DNA of 64,000 nt, taken from assembly GCA_017546725.1 (NCBI GenBank), contig JAFYRX010000034.1, positions 51,102 through 115,101 of the forward strand, written 5' to 3'. The position numbers and the translations under genes were made by a program. The notes beneath the pieces were generated by a model that saw only the letters and a list, made by a program, of their open reading frames with translations, was not told the DNA's origin and searched no databases. This document shows, piece by piece, positions 17,727 to 26,744 of the stretch; the first letter of the stretch is position 1; the number at the start of each line of letters is the position of its first letter. The DNA comes from Alistipes sp. (GTDB lineage: Bacteria > Bacteroidota > Bacteroidia > Bacteroidales > Rikenellaceae).

Positions 17727-20576
17727 ATGAAAAGCAACCACCTCGATTTTCTTAATCACATAAAGTCGTTCATCCCATCGCAGAGAATTTACACCGATTA
17801 TCTACGTCGCTTGGCGTGGGGTACCGATGCTGGATTCTATCGTCTGACTCCACAAATTGTAGTGCGCTCCAACGAGGAGCAGGAAGTCGCAGAGATTATC
17901 CGCGCAGCGGCACAATTCGACGTTCCGCTTACGTTCCGAGCCGCAGGCACAAGTCTCTCGGGACAATCGGTGAGCGACTCGGTGCTGGTAGTGGCTGGCA
18001 AGAATTGGGAGGATTATGAAGTGTTGGATGGTGGCCGAGCCATACGACTGCAGCCTGGCGTGATAGGAGCAAAGGTGAGCGAGGTGCTCAAGCCCTACGG
18101 CTTCCGCTTCTCGCCCGACCCGGCATCGGTCAAGAGTGCTATGGTGGGCGGAATAGTGATGAACAACGCCTCGGGAATGAACTGCGGAACGCACGCCAAC
18201 AGCGACCGTATGTTGCTATCGATGCGAATAATCTTCAGCGACGGCACACTGCTCGACACAGGCTCGGAGGAGAGCCGACGCTCATTTGCCGCTATGCACC
18301 CCGACTTTATCCGCTCTTTGGAGGCTCTGCGTGATGAGGTGCGGACCGATGAGGCTCTGACGGCACGCATACGACAGAAGTATGCGATTAAGAATGTGGT
18401 GGGACTCAACCTGTTGCCACTTGTGATGTATGACGATGTATTCGATATCATAGCCCACTTGATGGTCGGCTCGGAGGGTACATTGGCCTTTATGTCGGAG
18501 GTTACGATGCTCTCGGAGCGCGACTTCGAGCATAAGGCTTGCGCTATGCTATACTTCGACTCTATCCGTGAGGCGTGCCAAGCGGTGGTGGCTATGCGAC
18601 AGATTGTGGACAACGATGGCGAGCGCATAGTACATAGTGCCGAGTTGTTGGATGCCAAATCACTCGCCTCGGTGAATGACACTACGGGCGTGGGGCTTAC
18701 AGCGGTACTCACCGAGACCAAAGCGCACACCGCAGAGGAGTTGCAGACAAACATAGCCACAATAGAGCACAAATTAAAGGATTTCAAACTATACAAGGAG
18801 GCCCACTTCTCAACCGATGCGGCTCTGCAAGCACAATATTGGGCTATCCGCGCGGGAATATTCCCCTCGGTGGGAGGCTCACGACGTGCTGGCACTACAT
18901 CGCTTATCGAGGATGTCGCCTTCCCCATAGAGCATCTGCCCGATGCAACCGCCGACCTTGCCGAACTACTCGACAAATATGGCTATGACGATGCTTGCAT
19001 CTATGGCCACGCTTTGGAGGGCAACTACCACTTTATCATCAACCAATCGTTCTCAACCGAGGCAGAGGTGGCTCGCTATGAGCAACTGATGGAGCAGGTG
19101 GCAAACCTTGTACTCGACAAATACGACGGCTCACTCAAGGCCGAGCACGGCACAGGCCGCAATATGGCACCCTACGTCAAGCGCGAATGGGGCGACAAGG
19201 CCTTCAGCATTATGCAACGAATAAAGAGGCTCTTCGACGAGAAGGGCATCCTCAACCCTGGGGTGATATTCAACGACGATGAGCGATGCCACCTCTCGAA
19301 CTTCAAGCCATTGCCGCTGACTGGCACACTCGTAGACCGCTGTATTGAGTGCGGATTCTGCGAGGTACAATGCGTGAGTTGCGGACTCACCCTATCGTCT
19401 CGTCAGCGTATAGTTATCCGTCGTGAGATAGCACGTCTGAAGGCTACAGGCGAGAACCCCACCCTACTCAAAGAATTAGAAAAGGGTTACAAATATCTCG
19501 GTGAGGAGAGTTGCGCGGGCGACGGCCTCTGCTCGACAAGTTGTCCTTTGGGCATCAATATGGGCGAACTAACGCACATACTCCGTGCAGAGAATCATCC
19601 GCAAGGCAGCGTCACACACCGCATAGGAGGCTTTGCCGCCAACCACTTTGCCAAGGTTAAATCCTCGTTGCGACCACTGCTCTGGCTGGCCGACACCTCG
19701 CACCGCATATTGGGCGAGAGGGCTATGTCGGGCATCGCATCGGCAATGCACAGTGCGGGACTACCCCGCTGGCAACCCTCGATGCCATTGGTCTACCACA
19801 TCCCCCAAGCCATCGTCAAGGCCCACTCGGCAGAGAAAGCACAGGATAACGAGAAGCCAAAGGTGGTCTATTACCCGAGTTGCATAAACCAGACTATGGG
19901 CACCGACCATTGTCACCGTCACGATGCGGCACAGGTCGAGGTGATGCTCTCGCTGCTGCACAAAGCCGGCTACGAGGTGATATTCCCCGAAGGTATGGAG
20001 AATCTCTGCTGTGGCACAATATGGGAGAGCAAGGGTATGAGCGACATAGCCGACAGAAAGACCGCCGAATTGGAGGAGGCATTGTGGCGCGCAAGTGATG
20101 CAGGGCGTTATCCCGTACTCTGCGACCAGAGCCCCTGTCTGCACCGTATGCGCGAAAAGATTTCCCGCATAAAACTTTACGAGCCAGCAGAGTTTATCGT
20201 GGAGTATCTGTGCGACAGACTGACCTTCGAGCCAATAGACACAACCGTTGCACTGCACATCACCTGCTCAATGCGCCGTATGGGGCTTGCCGAGAAGATT
20301 ATCTCGCTTGCCAAGATGTGTGCGCGAGAGGTGGTATTACCCGAGGGCGTAGGGTGTTGCGGATTTGCTGGCGACAAAGGATTTACCAACCCCGAACTCA
20401 ACGCCTATGCACTTCGTAAGTTGCGCTCTGCCGTCGAAAAGTCGGGCGCAACGGAGGGATACTCCAACAGCCGCACCTGCGAGATAGGTCTTACCACACA
20501 CTCGGGTATCGAGTATCGTTCGATAGCCTATCTGGTCGATAGGTGTACGCGACAAAGAGATTTATCGGCAAAATAA
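17727..20576 (+). CDS. FAD-linked, Fe-S and CCG-domain D-2-hydroxyacid dehydrogenase (D-lactate dehydrogenase-like)
   Basis: This 949-residue cytoplasmic enzyme combines three modules. The N-terminal FAD-binding PCMH domain has FRAAGTSLSGQSVSDSVL at about residues 70-87 and a FAD-oxidase C domain with HALEGNYHF (about 426) and the KAEHGTGRNMAPYV segment. A ferredoxin module follows with CIECGFCEVQCVSCG (about 540) and CAGDGLCSTSCPLG (about 597). The C-terminal part has two CCG motifs, CCGTIWESKGM (about 760) and CCGFAGDKGF (about 877), as in GlpC/HdrB/LutA. Such fusions oxidise D-lactate or related 2-hydroxyacids and pass electrons to the quinone pool or another carrier. No lactate permease or LutBC genes are nearby, so the substrate is open. 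Confidence 0.87.
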   Translation: MKSNHLDFLNHIKSFIPSQRIYTDYLRRLAWGTDAGFYRLTPQIVVRSNEEQEVAEIIRAAAQFDVPLTFRAAGTSLSGQSVSDSVLVVAGKNWEDYEVLDGGRAIRLQPGVIGAKVSEVLKPYGFRFSPDPASVKSAMVGGIVMNNASGMNCGTHANSDRMLLSMRIIFSDGTLLDTGSEESRRSFAAMHPDFIRSLEALRDEVRTDEALTARIRQKYAIKNVVGLNLLPLVMYDDVFDIIAHLMVGSEGTLAFMSEVTMLSERDFEHKACAMLYFDSIREACQAVVAMRQIVDNDGERIVHSAELLDAKSLASVNDTTGVGLTAVLTETKAHTAEELQTNIATIEHKLKDFKLYKEAHFSTDAALQAQYWAIRAGIFPSVGGSRRAGTTSLIEDVAFPIEHLPDATADLAELLDKYGYDDACIYGHALEGNYHFIINQSFSTEAEVARYEQLMEQVANLVLDKYDGSLKAEHGTGRNMAPYVKREWGDKAFSIMQRIKRLFDEKGILNPGVIFNDDERCHLSNFKPLPLTGTLVDRCIECGFCEVQCVSCGLTLSSRQRIVIRREIARLKATGENPTLLKELEKGYKYLGEESCAGDGLCSTSCPLGINMGELTHILRAENHPQGSVTHRIGGFAANHFAKVKSSLRPLLWLADTSHRILGERAMSGIASAMHSAGLPRWQPSMPLVYHIPQAIVKAHSAEKAQDNEKPKVVYYPSCINQTMGTDHCHRHDAAQVEVMLSLLHKAGYEVIFPEGMENLCCGTIWESKGMSDIADRKTAELEEALWRASDAGRYPVLCDQSPCLHRMREKISRIKLYEPAEFIVEYLCDRLTFEPIDTTVALHITCSMRRMGLAEKIISLAKMCAREVVLPEGVGCCGFAGDKGFTNPELNAYALRKLRSAVEKSGATEGYSNSRTCEIGLTTHSGIEYRSIAYLVDRCTRQRDLSAK

Positions 20577-20602
20577 AATTGGGCAAAATATAATAATTTT
20601 GT

Positions 20603-20610
20603 TACCTTTG
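20603..20610 (+). promoter_or_regulatory. -7 element of the SQR-like gene
   Basis: TACCTTTG with TTG 21 nt upstream; the start codon follows at 20647. Confidence 0.6.
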
Positions 20611-20646
20611 TAACCATTAAGACGAAAAATATAAACTATATAAACT

Positions 20647-22029
20647 ATGGCTTTATCGAAGTTTGAACGTGATATGGAGAGATTGGTGGCCGACGGTGTT
20701 ATATCGCGAGCCCAATTTCTAAAGATAATGGCTGCGGCGGGCGTGGTCGTGGCAGCAGGTACCGACAAGGCTTACGCAGCAAAGAGTGCCGCCAAAGGTC
20801 GTATCGTCATCATCGGTGGCGGTGCTGCAGGTATAAGTATGGCAGCGCAACTCAAGCGTACGCTGCAGAATCCCGACATCACTATCATCGACCCCAGCGA
20901 CCGCCAGTACTATCAGCCAGGTTTCACACTCATCGCAAGCGGAGTATATCAGCCCAATGACGTATGGAAGCCACAGGCGGATTGTATGCCTTCGGGCGTG
21001 AAGTGGATTAAGGATGTGGCAACGCTCATCCACCCCACGCAGAACAAAGTCGATACCGCCAAAAACGGCACAATAGAGTACGATTTCCTGGTTTTGGTGC
21101 CTGGTGTGAAGTACGATTGGGACCGCATCGAGGGTATAACCTACGAGACTGTTGGTCAGGGCAATGCCTACACCATCTACGGCCCCGAGGGTGCGGCAAA
21201 AACGTGGCCCGCAATGAAGGAGTTTGGAGAAAAGGGTGGTAAGGGTATCTTCTGCGACACCTACACTAAGCATAAGTGCGGTGGTGCGCCCAAGAAGGTT
21301 TGCCTCTTATCGTGGGACAACGCCCGCAAGAACAACAATCTCGACAAGATTGATATGCACTACTACACAGGTGGCAAGCAACTCTACAACGTCCCCTACT
21401 ACACTCCCCGCTTGGAGGAGATTTACAAGGAGCGTAACATTCCCGTAGATACTAACTGCCGCTTGAAGGCTATCGACACCGCTGCCAAGCGTGCCTATTT
21501 CGAACGTGTCGAGACCGATGCCGAGGGTAACAAGGTGGTAACACCATTCTCTGACGACTACGATTTTATGCACTTTATGGTGCCACAGTGTGCACCAGAT
21601 TTCGTGCGTGAGTCGGGCTTGAGTTGGACAGAGGGCAGTCTTGCACCCGATGGCTGGGCTATGGCTGACAAGCATACGTTGATTCACCTCACTTATGACA
21701 ACATCATCTGCCTGGGTGACTGCGCAGGAATCCCGACAAGTAAGACTTCGGCTGCTATTCGCAAGCAGTTGCCTATCGCAGTTGAGAATCTTATTGCCCT
21801 GATGGAGGGACGTACGCCCGAGGCCAAGTATGACGGCTATGCCGCCTGCCCTATCGTTACTGAGTATGGCAAAGTCCTATTGGCCGAGTTCGACTACGAC
21901 AAGAAGGAGCAGATTACATTCCCGCTATCGTTGTGGGATATGTCGCAGGAGCAGTGGGTAGCGTGGTTGTTGAAAGTCTATGCGCTGAAGCCCATCTACT
22001 TCAATTTGATGCTGAAGGGTCTGTATTAA
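20647..22029 (+). CDS. Sulfide:quinone oxidoreductase-like flavoprotein
   Basis: This 460-residue FAD enzyme of the SQR/NDH-2 superfamily shows GRIVIIGGGAAGISMA for FAD binding at about residue 57, a Cys in KCGGAPKK near 219, the typical SQR motif around the catalytic cysteine, and CLGDCAGIPTSKT near 359 for the second flavin-binding strand. It probably oxidises sulfide or another thiol compound and reduces quinone. The first 45 residues look like a Tat-type leader (SRAQFLKIMAAAGVVVAAG) but carry only one arginine, so export is uncertain. It lies between the FAD/Fe-S dehydrogenase and the keto-sugar unit, each with its own promoter. Confidence 0.8.
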   Translation: MALSKFERDMERLVADGVISRAQFLKIMAAAGVVVAAGTDKAYAAKSAAKGRIVIIGGGAAGISMAAQLKRTLQNPDITIIDPSDRQYYQPGFTLIASGVYQPNDVWKPQADCMPSGVKWIKDVATLIHPTQNKVDTAKNGTIEYDFLVLVPGVKYDWDRIEGITYETVGQGNAYTIYGPEGAAKTWPAMKEFGEKGGKGIFCDTYTKHKCGGAPKKVCLLSWDNARKNNNLDKIDMHYYTGGKQLYNVPYYTPRLEEIYKERNIPVDTNCRLKAIDTAAKRAYFERVETDAEGNKVVTPFSDDYDFMHFMVPQCAPDFVRESGLSWTEGSLAPDGWAMADKHTLIHLTYDNIICLGDCAGIPTSKTSAAIRKQLPIAVENLIALMEGRTPEAKYDGYAACPIVTEYGKVLLAEFDYDKKEQITFPLSLWDMSQEQWVAWLLKVYALKPIYFNLMLKGLY

Positions 22030-22052
22030 AAATACAAAAATAGTTTTTTCTT

Positions 22053-22093
22053 AATCGGTTATTTGACAGTATTGTTAAGTAACCGATTTTTTC
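22053..22093 (+). terminator. Terminator of the SQR-like gene
   Basis: AATCGGTTA and TAACCGATT form a 9-bp stem with a long loop, followed by TTTT. Its 3' end abuts the next promoter. Confidence 0.65.
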
Positions 22094-22102
22094 TTATATT
22101 TG
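22072..22102 (+). promoter_or_regulatory. Promoter of the first keto-sugar unit
   Basis: TTG (22072-22074), 20 nt spacer and TATATTTG (22095-22102). The start codon is at 22135. Confidence 0.65.
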
Positions 22103-22134
22103 CATAACATTAAACTGACCTAAATCTATTCCGT

Positions 22135-23094
22135 ATGGAAGAGAATAAACTTTTCAACCAAAAGACTTCAAGACGCACATTCTTGAAGCAGTCGGCTGCG
22201 GCGTTGGCTGCCGCAACTCTATTGCCCACAACCTCAGTATTTTCAAAGGATAAGGTAAAGATAAAGACCAACCCCGCGCTGGATTCAAACTTTGGCGGAG
22301 TACAGATTGGTAGTTCAACTTATAGTTGGATTTCACAGCCTGCACCTTCCGTTCACGAATTGATTAACACCTGCCATAAGGCGGGCGTTAGTTCGCTGGA
22401 GATTATGTATGGCGAGTTTGCAAAGTATGCTGGCCAGCCTGAAAATGTCCCTGCCGAGCAGATTGTTGCGTGGCGCAAAAATATGGATTTGGAGAAAATC
22501 AAGGAGATTCGCAATGTGCTCGCTGCGGCTGGCATCGGCATCCACGTTTTGAACTGTTCTCCCGCAAGTTGGTCGGACGAGGAGATTGACCGCGTATTCC
22601 TGGGAGTAAAGGCGTTGGGCGCAAAGGCTACCGTTCAGGAGTTGAGCCTCGATTCAGCCAAGCGATTGGCTCCCTTTGCCGAGAAACACGATGTATATGT
22701 GGCGATGCACAACCACTTCCAATATGCCCAGCCTGGATTCAGTTGCGACCCCATCCTTGACGCTTCGCCTATGATGATGCTTAACTTCGACTGTGGCCAC
22801 TACCTCGGCTCTACGGGCAAGGACCCGCGCGACTTTATCGAGAAGTACCACGACCGCATCTTCAGCATCCACCTCAAGGATAAGACAGGTCCCAACGTAG
22901 AGCCCGCCAACTTCAATCAGGTATGGGGACAGGGAGAGACACCTTTGCGTGAGATTCTCCGTATGGTACGCGACAACAAGTGGCCTATCCACTGCGACAT
23001 CGAACTCGAGTACCCGATTAAACCTTGGTCAGACCCATTGAAGGAGGTCTACAACTGCGTATGCTTCGCTCGTGAGGCCTTGACCAGAAAATAA
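22135..23094 (+). CDS. Tat-exported sugar phosphate isomerase/epimerase-like protein
   Basis: The 319-residue TIM-barrel protein belongs to the xylose-isomerase-like family. It opens with a canonical twin-arginine leader, TSRRTFLKQSAAALAAATLL (residues 10-29), so it is probably folded with its metal in the cytoplasm and exported. Metal-site segments include MEIMYGEF-like LEIMYGEF near 80, YVAMHNHFQY near 186, LNFDCGHYLGS near 215 and a final DIELEYP near 286. It is the first gene of a unit with Gfo/Idh (50 nt downstream) and DUF1080 (27 nt further). Isomerisation of a keto-sugar product is my inference from this context. Confidence 0.82.
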   Translation: MEENKLFNQKTSRRTFLKQSAAALAAATLLPTTSVFSKDKVKIKTNPALDSNFGGVQIGSSTYSWISQPAPSVHELINTCHKAGVSSLEIMYGEFAKYAGQPENVPAEQIVAWRKNMDLEKIKEIRNVLAAAGIGIHVLNCSPASWSDEEIDRVFLGVKALGAKATVQELSLDSAKRLAPFAEKHDVYVAMHNHFQYAQPGFSCDPILDASPMMMLNFDCGHYLGSTGKDPRDFIEKYHDRIFSIHLKDKTGPNVEPANFNQVWGQGETPLREILRMVRDNKWPIHCDIELEYPIKPWSDPLKEVYNCVCFAREALTRK

Positions 23095-23144
23095 TCACAG
23101 GCAAAATATCATCCGACAAAACAGAACTAAAACTTCATAATATT

Positions 23145-24455
23145 ATGGTTACAAGACGTGACTTTTTGAAGAAGATGGGTACGCTCGCAGTTGCGGGTGC
23201 CGTTAGCCCATCACTCGTAAACGCCAAATCGCCCAAGGCAAGCGTTATGGGAGCAAACGACCGTATAAATATTGGTTTGATAGGTTGTAACAGTATGGGC
23301 TGGACCGACCTGCTCAATGCTGTCAACGTCCCTGGCGTAGAGTGCGTAGCACTTTGCGACATCGACAAGAACATCATCAACCGTCGTGCCGCAGAACTCA
23401 CCAAAAACAAAGGTACGAAACCCGAACTTTACGGCGACTATCGCAAATTGTTGGAGCGCAAGGATATTGACGCTGTGATTATCGGCACACCCGACCATTG
23501 GCACTGTCTGCAGATGGTTGACGCTTGTGCTGCGGGTAAGGACGTATATGTACAGAAACCTATCGCCAACTCTATCGCCGAGTGTGATATGATGGCACAG
23601 GCTGCAAAGCACTACAATCGCGTTGTATCGGTAGGTCAGCAGCAGCGTAGCGCCAAACTTTGGATTGAGATGAAGAAATTTGTCGATAGCGGTCAGTTGG
23701 GCCACATCTCACGAGTAAACGTATGGGCTAACTTCCGTTATGCCGCTATTCTCAACCCCGCAAAGGATTCGCCCGTACCTGCACACATCGACTTCGATAT
23801 GTGGTTAGGTCCAGCACCCGAGCGCACATACAATGCCAGCCGTCACCACGGCTCTTGGCGTATGTTCTGGGACTACGGCGGTGGTTTGCTGACAGACTGG
23901 GGTGTACACTTGTTGGATATGGCATTGTGGGGAATGAAGGTTGACCATATGCCCAAGCGAGTGATGGCAACAGGAGGTAATTGGGCTTATCCCGACAACT
24001 TCGCCGAGACATTTGACACAATGTCGGTTATCTATGAGTTCGACGACTTCGTGATGACGTGGAACAACACCACCATCGAGTCAGGCCCCTATGGCAAGAA
24101 CTACGGTGTAGAGTTCGTCGGCACAAACGGCACATTGGTAGCCAACCGCGAGGGCTGGGAGGTGTATCCTCTTCAGGGTAAGTGCGAGGCTGCAAAGTGC
24201 TCACCCGACTATCAGGAGTTACGCCTGCACCATACCGACTTCTACAACTGTATGCGCTCACGCAAGATGGAGACAGCCTGCACCATCGACAACGGAGCAA
24301 TGTGCGCCAAGTATGCACACTTGGGTAACATCTCGGCTCGCGTAGGCTCGGCATTGGTATATGACAACGAGAAGCAGCGCTTCGACAACAAGGAGGCCAA
24401 CAAACTCATCAAACCCGACTACCGCAAGGGTTGGGAGTTTCCTAAATTAAAGTAG
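23145..24455 (+). CDS. Tat-exported Gfo/Idh/MocA-family oxidoreductase
   Basis: The 436-residue protein begins with VTRRDFLKKMGTLAVAGAV, a canonical Tat leader, followed by a Rossmann domain (INIGLIGCNSMGWTD, about residue 42). The catalytic segment reads YVQKPIANS near residue 146, a variant of the usual EKP with Gln in place of Glu but the Lys kept. The C-terminal domain is of the GFO/IDH/MocA alpha/beta type, with a WAYPDNFAETFD segment. Such periplasmic enzymes carry tightly bound NAD(H) and oxidise or reduce a glycoside hydroxyl, classically at C3. The neighbouring DUF1080 protein makes glycoside 3-dehydrogenase activity plausible. Confidence 0.85.
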   Translation: MVTRRDFLKKMGTLAVAGAVSPSLVNAKSPKASVMGANDRINIGLIGCNSMGWTDLLNAVNVPGVECVALCDIDKNIINRRAAELTKNKGTKPELYGDYRKLLERKDIDAVIIGTPDHWHCLQMVDACAAGKDVYVQKPIANSIAECDMMAQAAKHYNRVVSVGQQQRSAKLWIEMKKFVDSGQLGHISRVNVWANFRYAAILNPAKDSPVPAHIDFDMWLGPAPERTYNASRHHGSWRMFWDYGGGLLTDWGVHLLDMALWGMKVDHMPKRVMATGGNWAYPDNFAETFDTMSVIYEFDDFVMTWNNTTIESGPYGKNYGVEFVGTNGTLVANREGWEVYPLQGKCEAAKCSPDYQELRLHHTDFYNCMRSRKMETACTIDNGAMCAKYAHLGNISARVGSALVYDNEKQRFDNKEANKLIKPDYRKGWEFPKLK

Positions 24456-24482
24456 AATATATTTAATTAAAGTTTATTTGAT

Positions 24483-25256
24483 ATGAAAAAATTGATTCTT
24501 TCGGCGTTGGCACTCGCAGTTGCTGTCGGCGCATCGGCTCAAGAGAAGAAGGAGTATCCCAAACCCGAGGCTATGCGCCCTGGAATGACAGAGTTCTGGA
24601 CTCCGCAGCCCAAAGTGGTAACACCTGGTGACATCAAGACCAACTCGGCTCCCTCGGATGCTATCGTATTGTTTGACGGCTCAAACCTCTCGGCTTGGAA
24701 GAGTTGCAAGACTGGCGGTGAGGCTGATTGGAAGTTGGAGAACGGAGTATTTACGGTAGACAAGAGCAAGGGCGACATCGAGACCAAGCAACACTTCGGC
24801 AGTTTCCAACTCCACATCGAGTGGCGAGTACCCGAAAACATCACAGGCTCAAGTCAGGCTCGTGGTAACAGTGGTATCTTCCTGCAGGGCATCTACGAGA
24901 TTCAGGTGTTGGATTGCTACAACAACGAGACCTACGCCAACGGTCAGACAGGTAGCGTCTACAAGCAGGTTATTCCTTTGGCAAACGCTATGCGTAAGCC
25001 CGGCGAGTGGAACGTTTACGATATCATCTACAGCGCTCCCGTATTCAACGCAGACGGTACTTACAAGGTAGCGCCTACCGTAACGGTTATCCAGAACGGC
25101 ATCGTATTGCTCAACCACTTCACTATTCGTGGTACAACCGAGTACATCGGTCATCCGCAGGTACGCCCTCACGGCAATGGTCCTATCCGCTTGCAGATGC
25201 ACGGTGACCCGAGCGAGCCTATCAGTTTCCGCAACATCTGGATTCGCGAGATGTAA
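24483..25256 (+). CDS. Secreted DUF1080 protein (3-keto-glycoside hydrolase/lyase-like)
   Basis: The 257-residue protein has a Sec signal (cleavage near ASA-QE, residue 20) and one DUF1080 domain from about residue 57. The domain shows IVLFDGSNLSAWKS, FGSFQLHIEWRVPE, NSGIFLQGIYEIQVLD and the final FRNIWIREM, a concanavalin-like jelly roll. Members act on 3-keto-glycosides, cleaving them by an elimination/hydration route, after a Gfo/Idh/MocA enzyme oxidises C3. It is the third gene of the unit that starts at 22135 and a terminator follows. Confidence 0.85.
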   Translation: MKKLILSALALAVAVGASAQEKKEYPKPEAMRPGMTEFWTPQPKVVTPGDIKTNSAPSDAIVLFDGSNLSAWKSCKTGGEADWKLENGVFTVDKSKGDIETKQHFGSFQLHIEWRVPENITGSSQARGNSGIFLQGIYEIQVLDCYNNETYANGQTGSVYKQVIPLANAMRKPGEWNVYDIIYSAPVFNADGTYKVAPTVTVIQNGIVLLNHFTIRGTTEYIGHPQVRPHGNGPIRLQMHGDPSEPISFRNIWIREM

Positions 25257-25280
25257 CAGCAGATTTTTTAACAATACCTC

Positions 25281-25317
25281 AAGGTCGTCCGACAGAGATG
25301 TCGTGACGGCCTTTTTT
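25281..25317 (+). terminator. Terminator of the keto-sugar unit
   Basis: AAGGTCGTC and GACGGCCTT pair over 9 bp with one G-T pair, followed by TTTTT. Confidence 0.75.
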
Positions 25318-25401
25318 GTCGGCTTTGTGCGATATTTCAACAGCAAATGAGGGTTAGTGTATAGTTTTTGCAATCATAGCGAGGTGTAACCTTAAAAGTT
25401 T

Positions 25402-26250
25402 ATGATTATGAAAAAGTATCTATTCCTGATTTTGGCAGCCGCAATGTTGGTCGGCTGCGACAACGACGACGCTATCTTCCCATCGAATCAAAAAGTCGTA
25501 GAGTCGCTCCTTACGCAATACCCTTCGGCACAAAACATCACGTGGGGCCGTGCTTGGGGTTATTGGTTGGCCACGTTCGACAGGGCTGAAAATGAGATTA
25601 TGGTAGAGTGCGAGGCTTGGCTGAGCAACGACGGCATATGGTATCTCGGCGTAAGCAACATTCCCTACACATCGCTACCTACGGCCGTACAGAACTCATT
25701 TAGCACAAGCCAATATGGTGGGTGGTTTATCGACGAGGTCGATATGATAGAGCGTTACGACAGCGAGGTGGTCTATGCTATCGAGGCCGAGATTGACAAC
25801 ATCGACACGGCAAACGATGTAGTATTGTATTACACCCCCGATGGCATACTTATACGCTCTATCCTAAACGGCATAGAGCCCGATTACAGACCTATCATTT
25901 TGGGCGAACAGACAACAAATTATATCTCGACAAACTACCCTGCGGCTACTATTATAGACATAGCGGCGGCAAACGACATCACCGAAGTGGATGTTATGGA
26001 CGGCACAACTCTTCGCAAGATATACTTTGACGGCAAACAGGAGTGGTTGATGACCGAGAGTCGTATTTCGGCCGAAGAATTGCCCGAAATAGTTATGCAG
26101 ACCATAGCCGACAGCCAATATGCCGCTTGGGAGATTATCGATGCCGAATTGGTGGAAAATCCCGATGGCGAGTACTATCAGGTGACACTCGCTGTCGAGG
26201 GTGAGCAGGTCGTGATGAAGGTAAACATCGAAGGCAGAATCCTTCAATAA
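25402..26250 (+). CDS. Lipoprotein with repeated PepSY-like domains
   Basis: This 282-residue lipoprotein has a lipobox ending at Cys19 (AAAMLVGC). The rest is built of two similar units of about 65-70 residues each, near residues 25-150 and 160-282, with patterns such as VVESLLTQYPSAQNITWGR, LPTAVQNSFSTSQY and VMQTIADSQYAAWEI. This is the putative beta-lactamase-inhibitor-like PepSY-like family (DUF2874 type) common in Bacteroidales. These proteins are periplasmic or surface-bound and their role is not known. It stands alone between a terminator and the RNA gene on the other strand. Confidence 0.75.
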   Translation: MIMKKYLFLILAAAMLVGCDNDDAIFPSNQKVVESLLTQYPSAQNITWGRAWGYWLATFDRAENEIMVECEAWLSNDGIWYLGVSNIPYTSLPTAVQNSFSTSQYGGWFIDEVDMIERYDSEVVYAIEAEIDNIDTANDVVLYYTPDGILIRSILNGIEPDYRPIILGEQTTNYISTNYPAATIIDIAAANDITEVDVMDGTTLRKIYFDGKQEWLMTESRISAEELPEIVMQTIADSQYAAWEIIDAELVENPDGEYYQVTLAVEGEQVVMKVNIEGRILQ

Positions 26251-26322
26251 CCCACACCGCCAAAATTGGCAACATATTGCGATTGCTGAAAAAAAATGTG
26301 ATTTATAACTTCACTTAGGGGC

Positions 26323-26478
26323 AAAAAAAATCGAGGTCTCGGAGGTATTCGACGCCAAGCGAGCACCGCCTTTTGTCTTAGTAACCTCGTGCGCCACAGA
26401 AACGCATTTCGTCGGTTACAACCTTCCGATATCCTCTACCAACCTAAAACTACTAACCTAAATGAACCTTAAAACTTC
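26323..26478 (-). ncRNA. Candidate structured noncoding RNA of about 155 nt
   Basis: A perfect promoter (26483-26513, minus strand) lies just upstream. The transcript would end in an intrinsic terminator whose arms CGAGGT and ACCTCG close a long fold followed by eight T. Inside, GTAACC pairs with GGTTAC and TGCG with CGCA to form a strong central hairpin. No open reading frame of useful length is present. The size, the isolated position and the promoter/terminator framing resemble the Bacteroidales-1 type of RNA, which has been discussed as a 6S-like RNA, but I could not compare it and the assignment is tentative. Confidence 0.6.
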
Positions 26479-26482
26479 ACTG

Positions 26483-26513
26483 CAAAGATAAGGCTAAAAA
26501 CAATACCGTGCAA
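26483..26513 (-). promoter_or_regulatory. Promoter of the candidate noncoding RNA
   Basis: On the minus strand TTG (26511-26513), a 20-nt spacer and TATCTTTG (26483-26490). Confidence 0.7.
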
Positions 26514-26744
26514 GTGATTTATTAAGAAAAATGAATAATTTATTCAATAAAATTAATAATTAAGACTACTCTACGGCGTATACTATTGATTTTCTGCATC
26601 TTACGCCAATATTAAGAAAATGTTAAATCTGTTGCGATTTTATGGCACAAGGGCTCACAAAAGCGAATTTGAGCCAAAAATCAACAAAAACCACGAGATT
26701 AAAGAGCCCCTGAAGAGCCCTCAAAAGAGACAAATTTAGCCTAT
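26514..26744. other. AT-rich intergenic space
   Basis: I see no gene here. It holds several AT-only runs and lies between the RNA promoter and the stop of the DUF5672-like gene. Confidence 0.4.
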
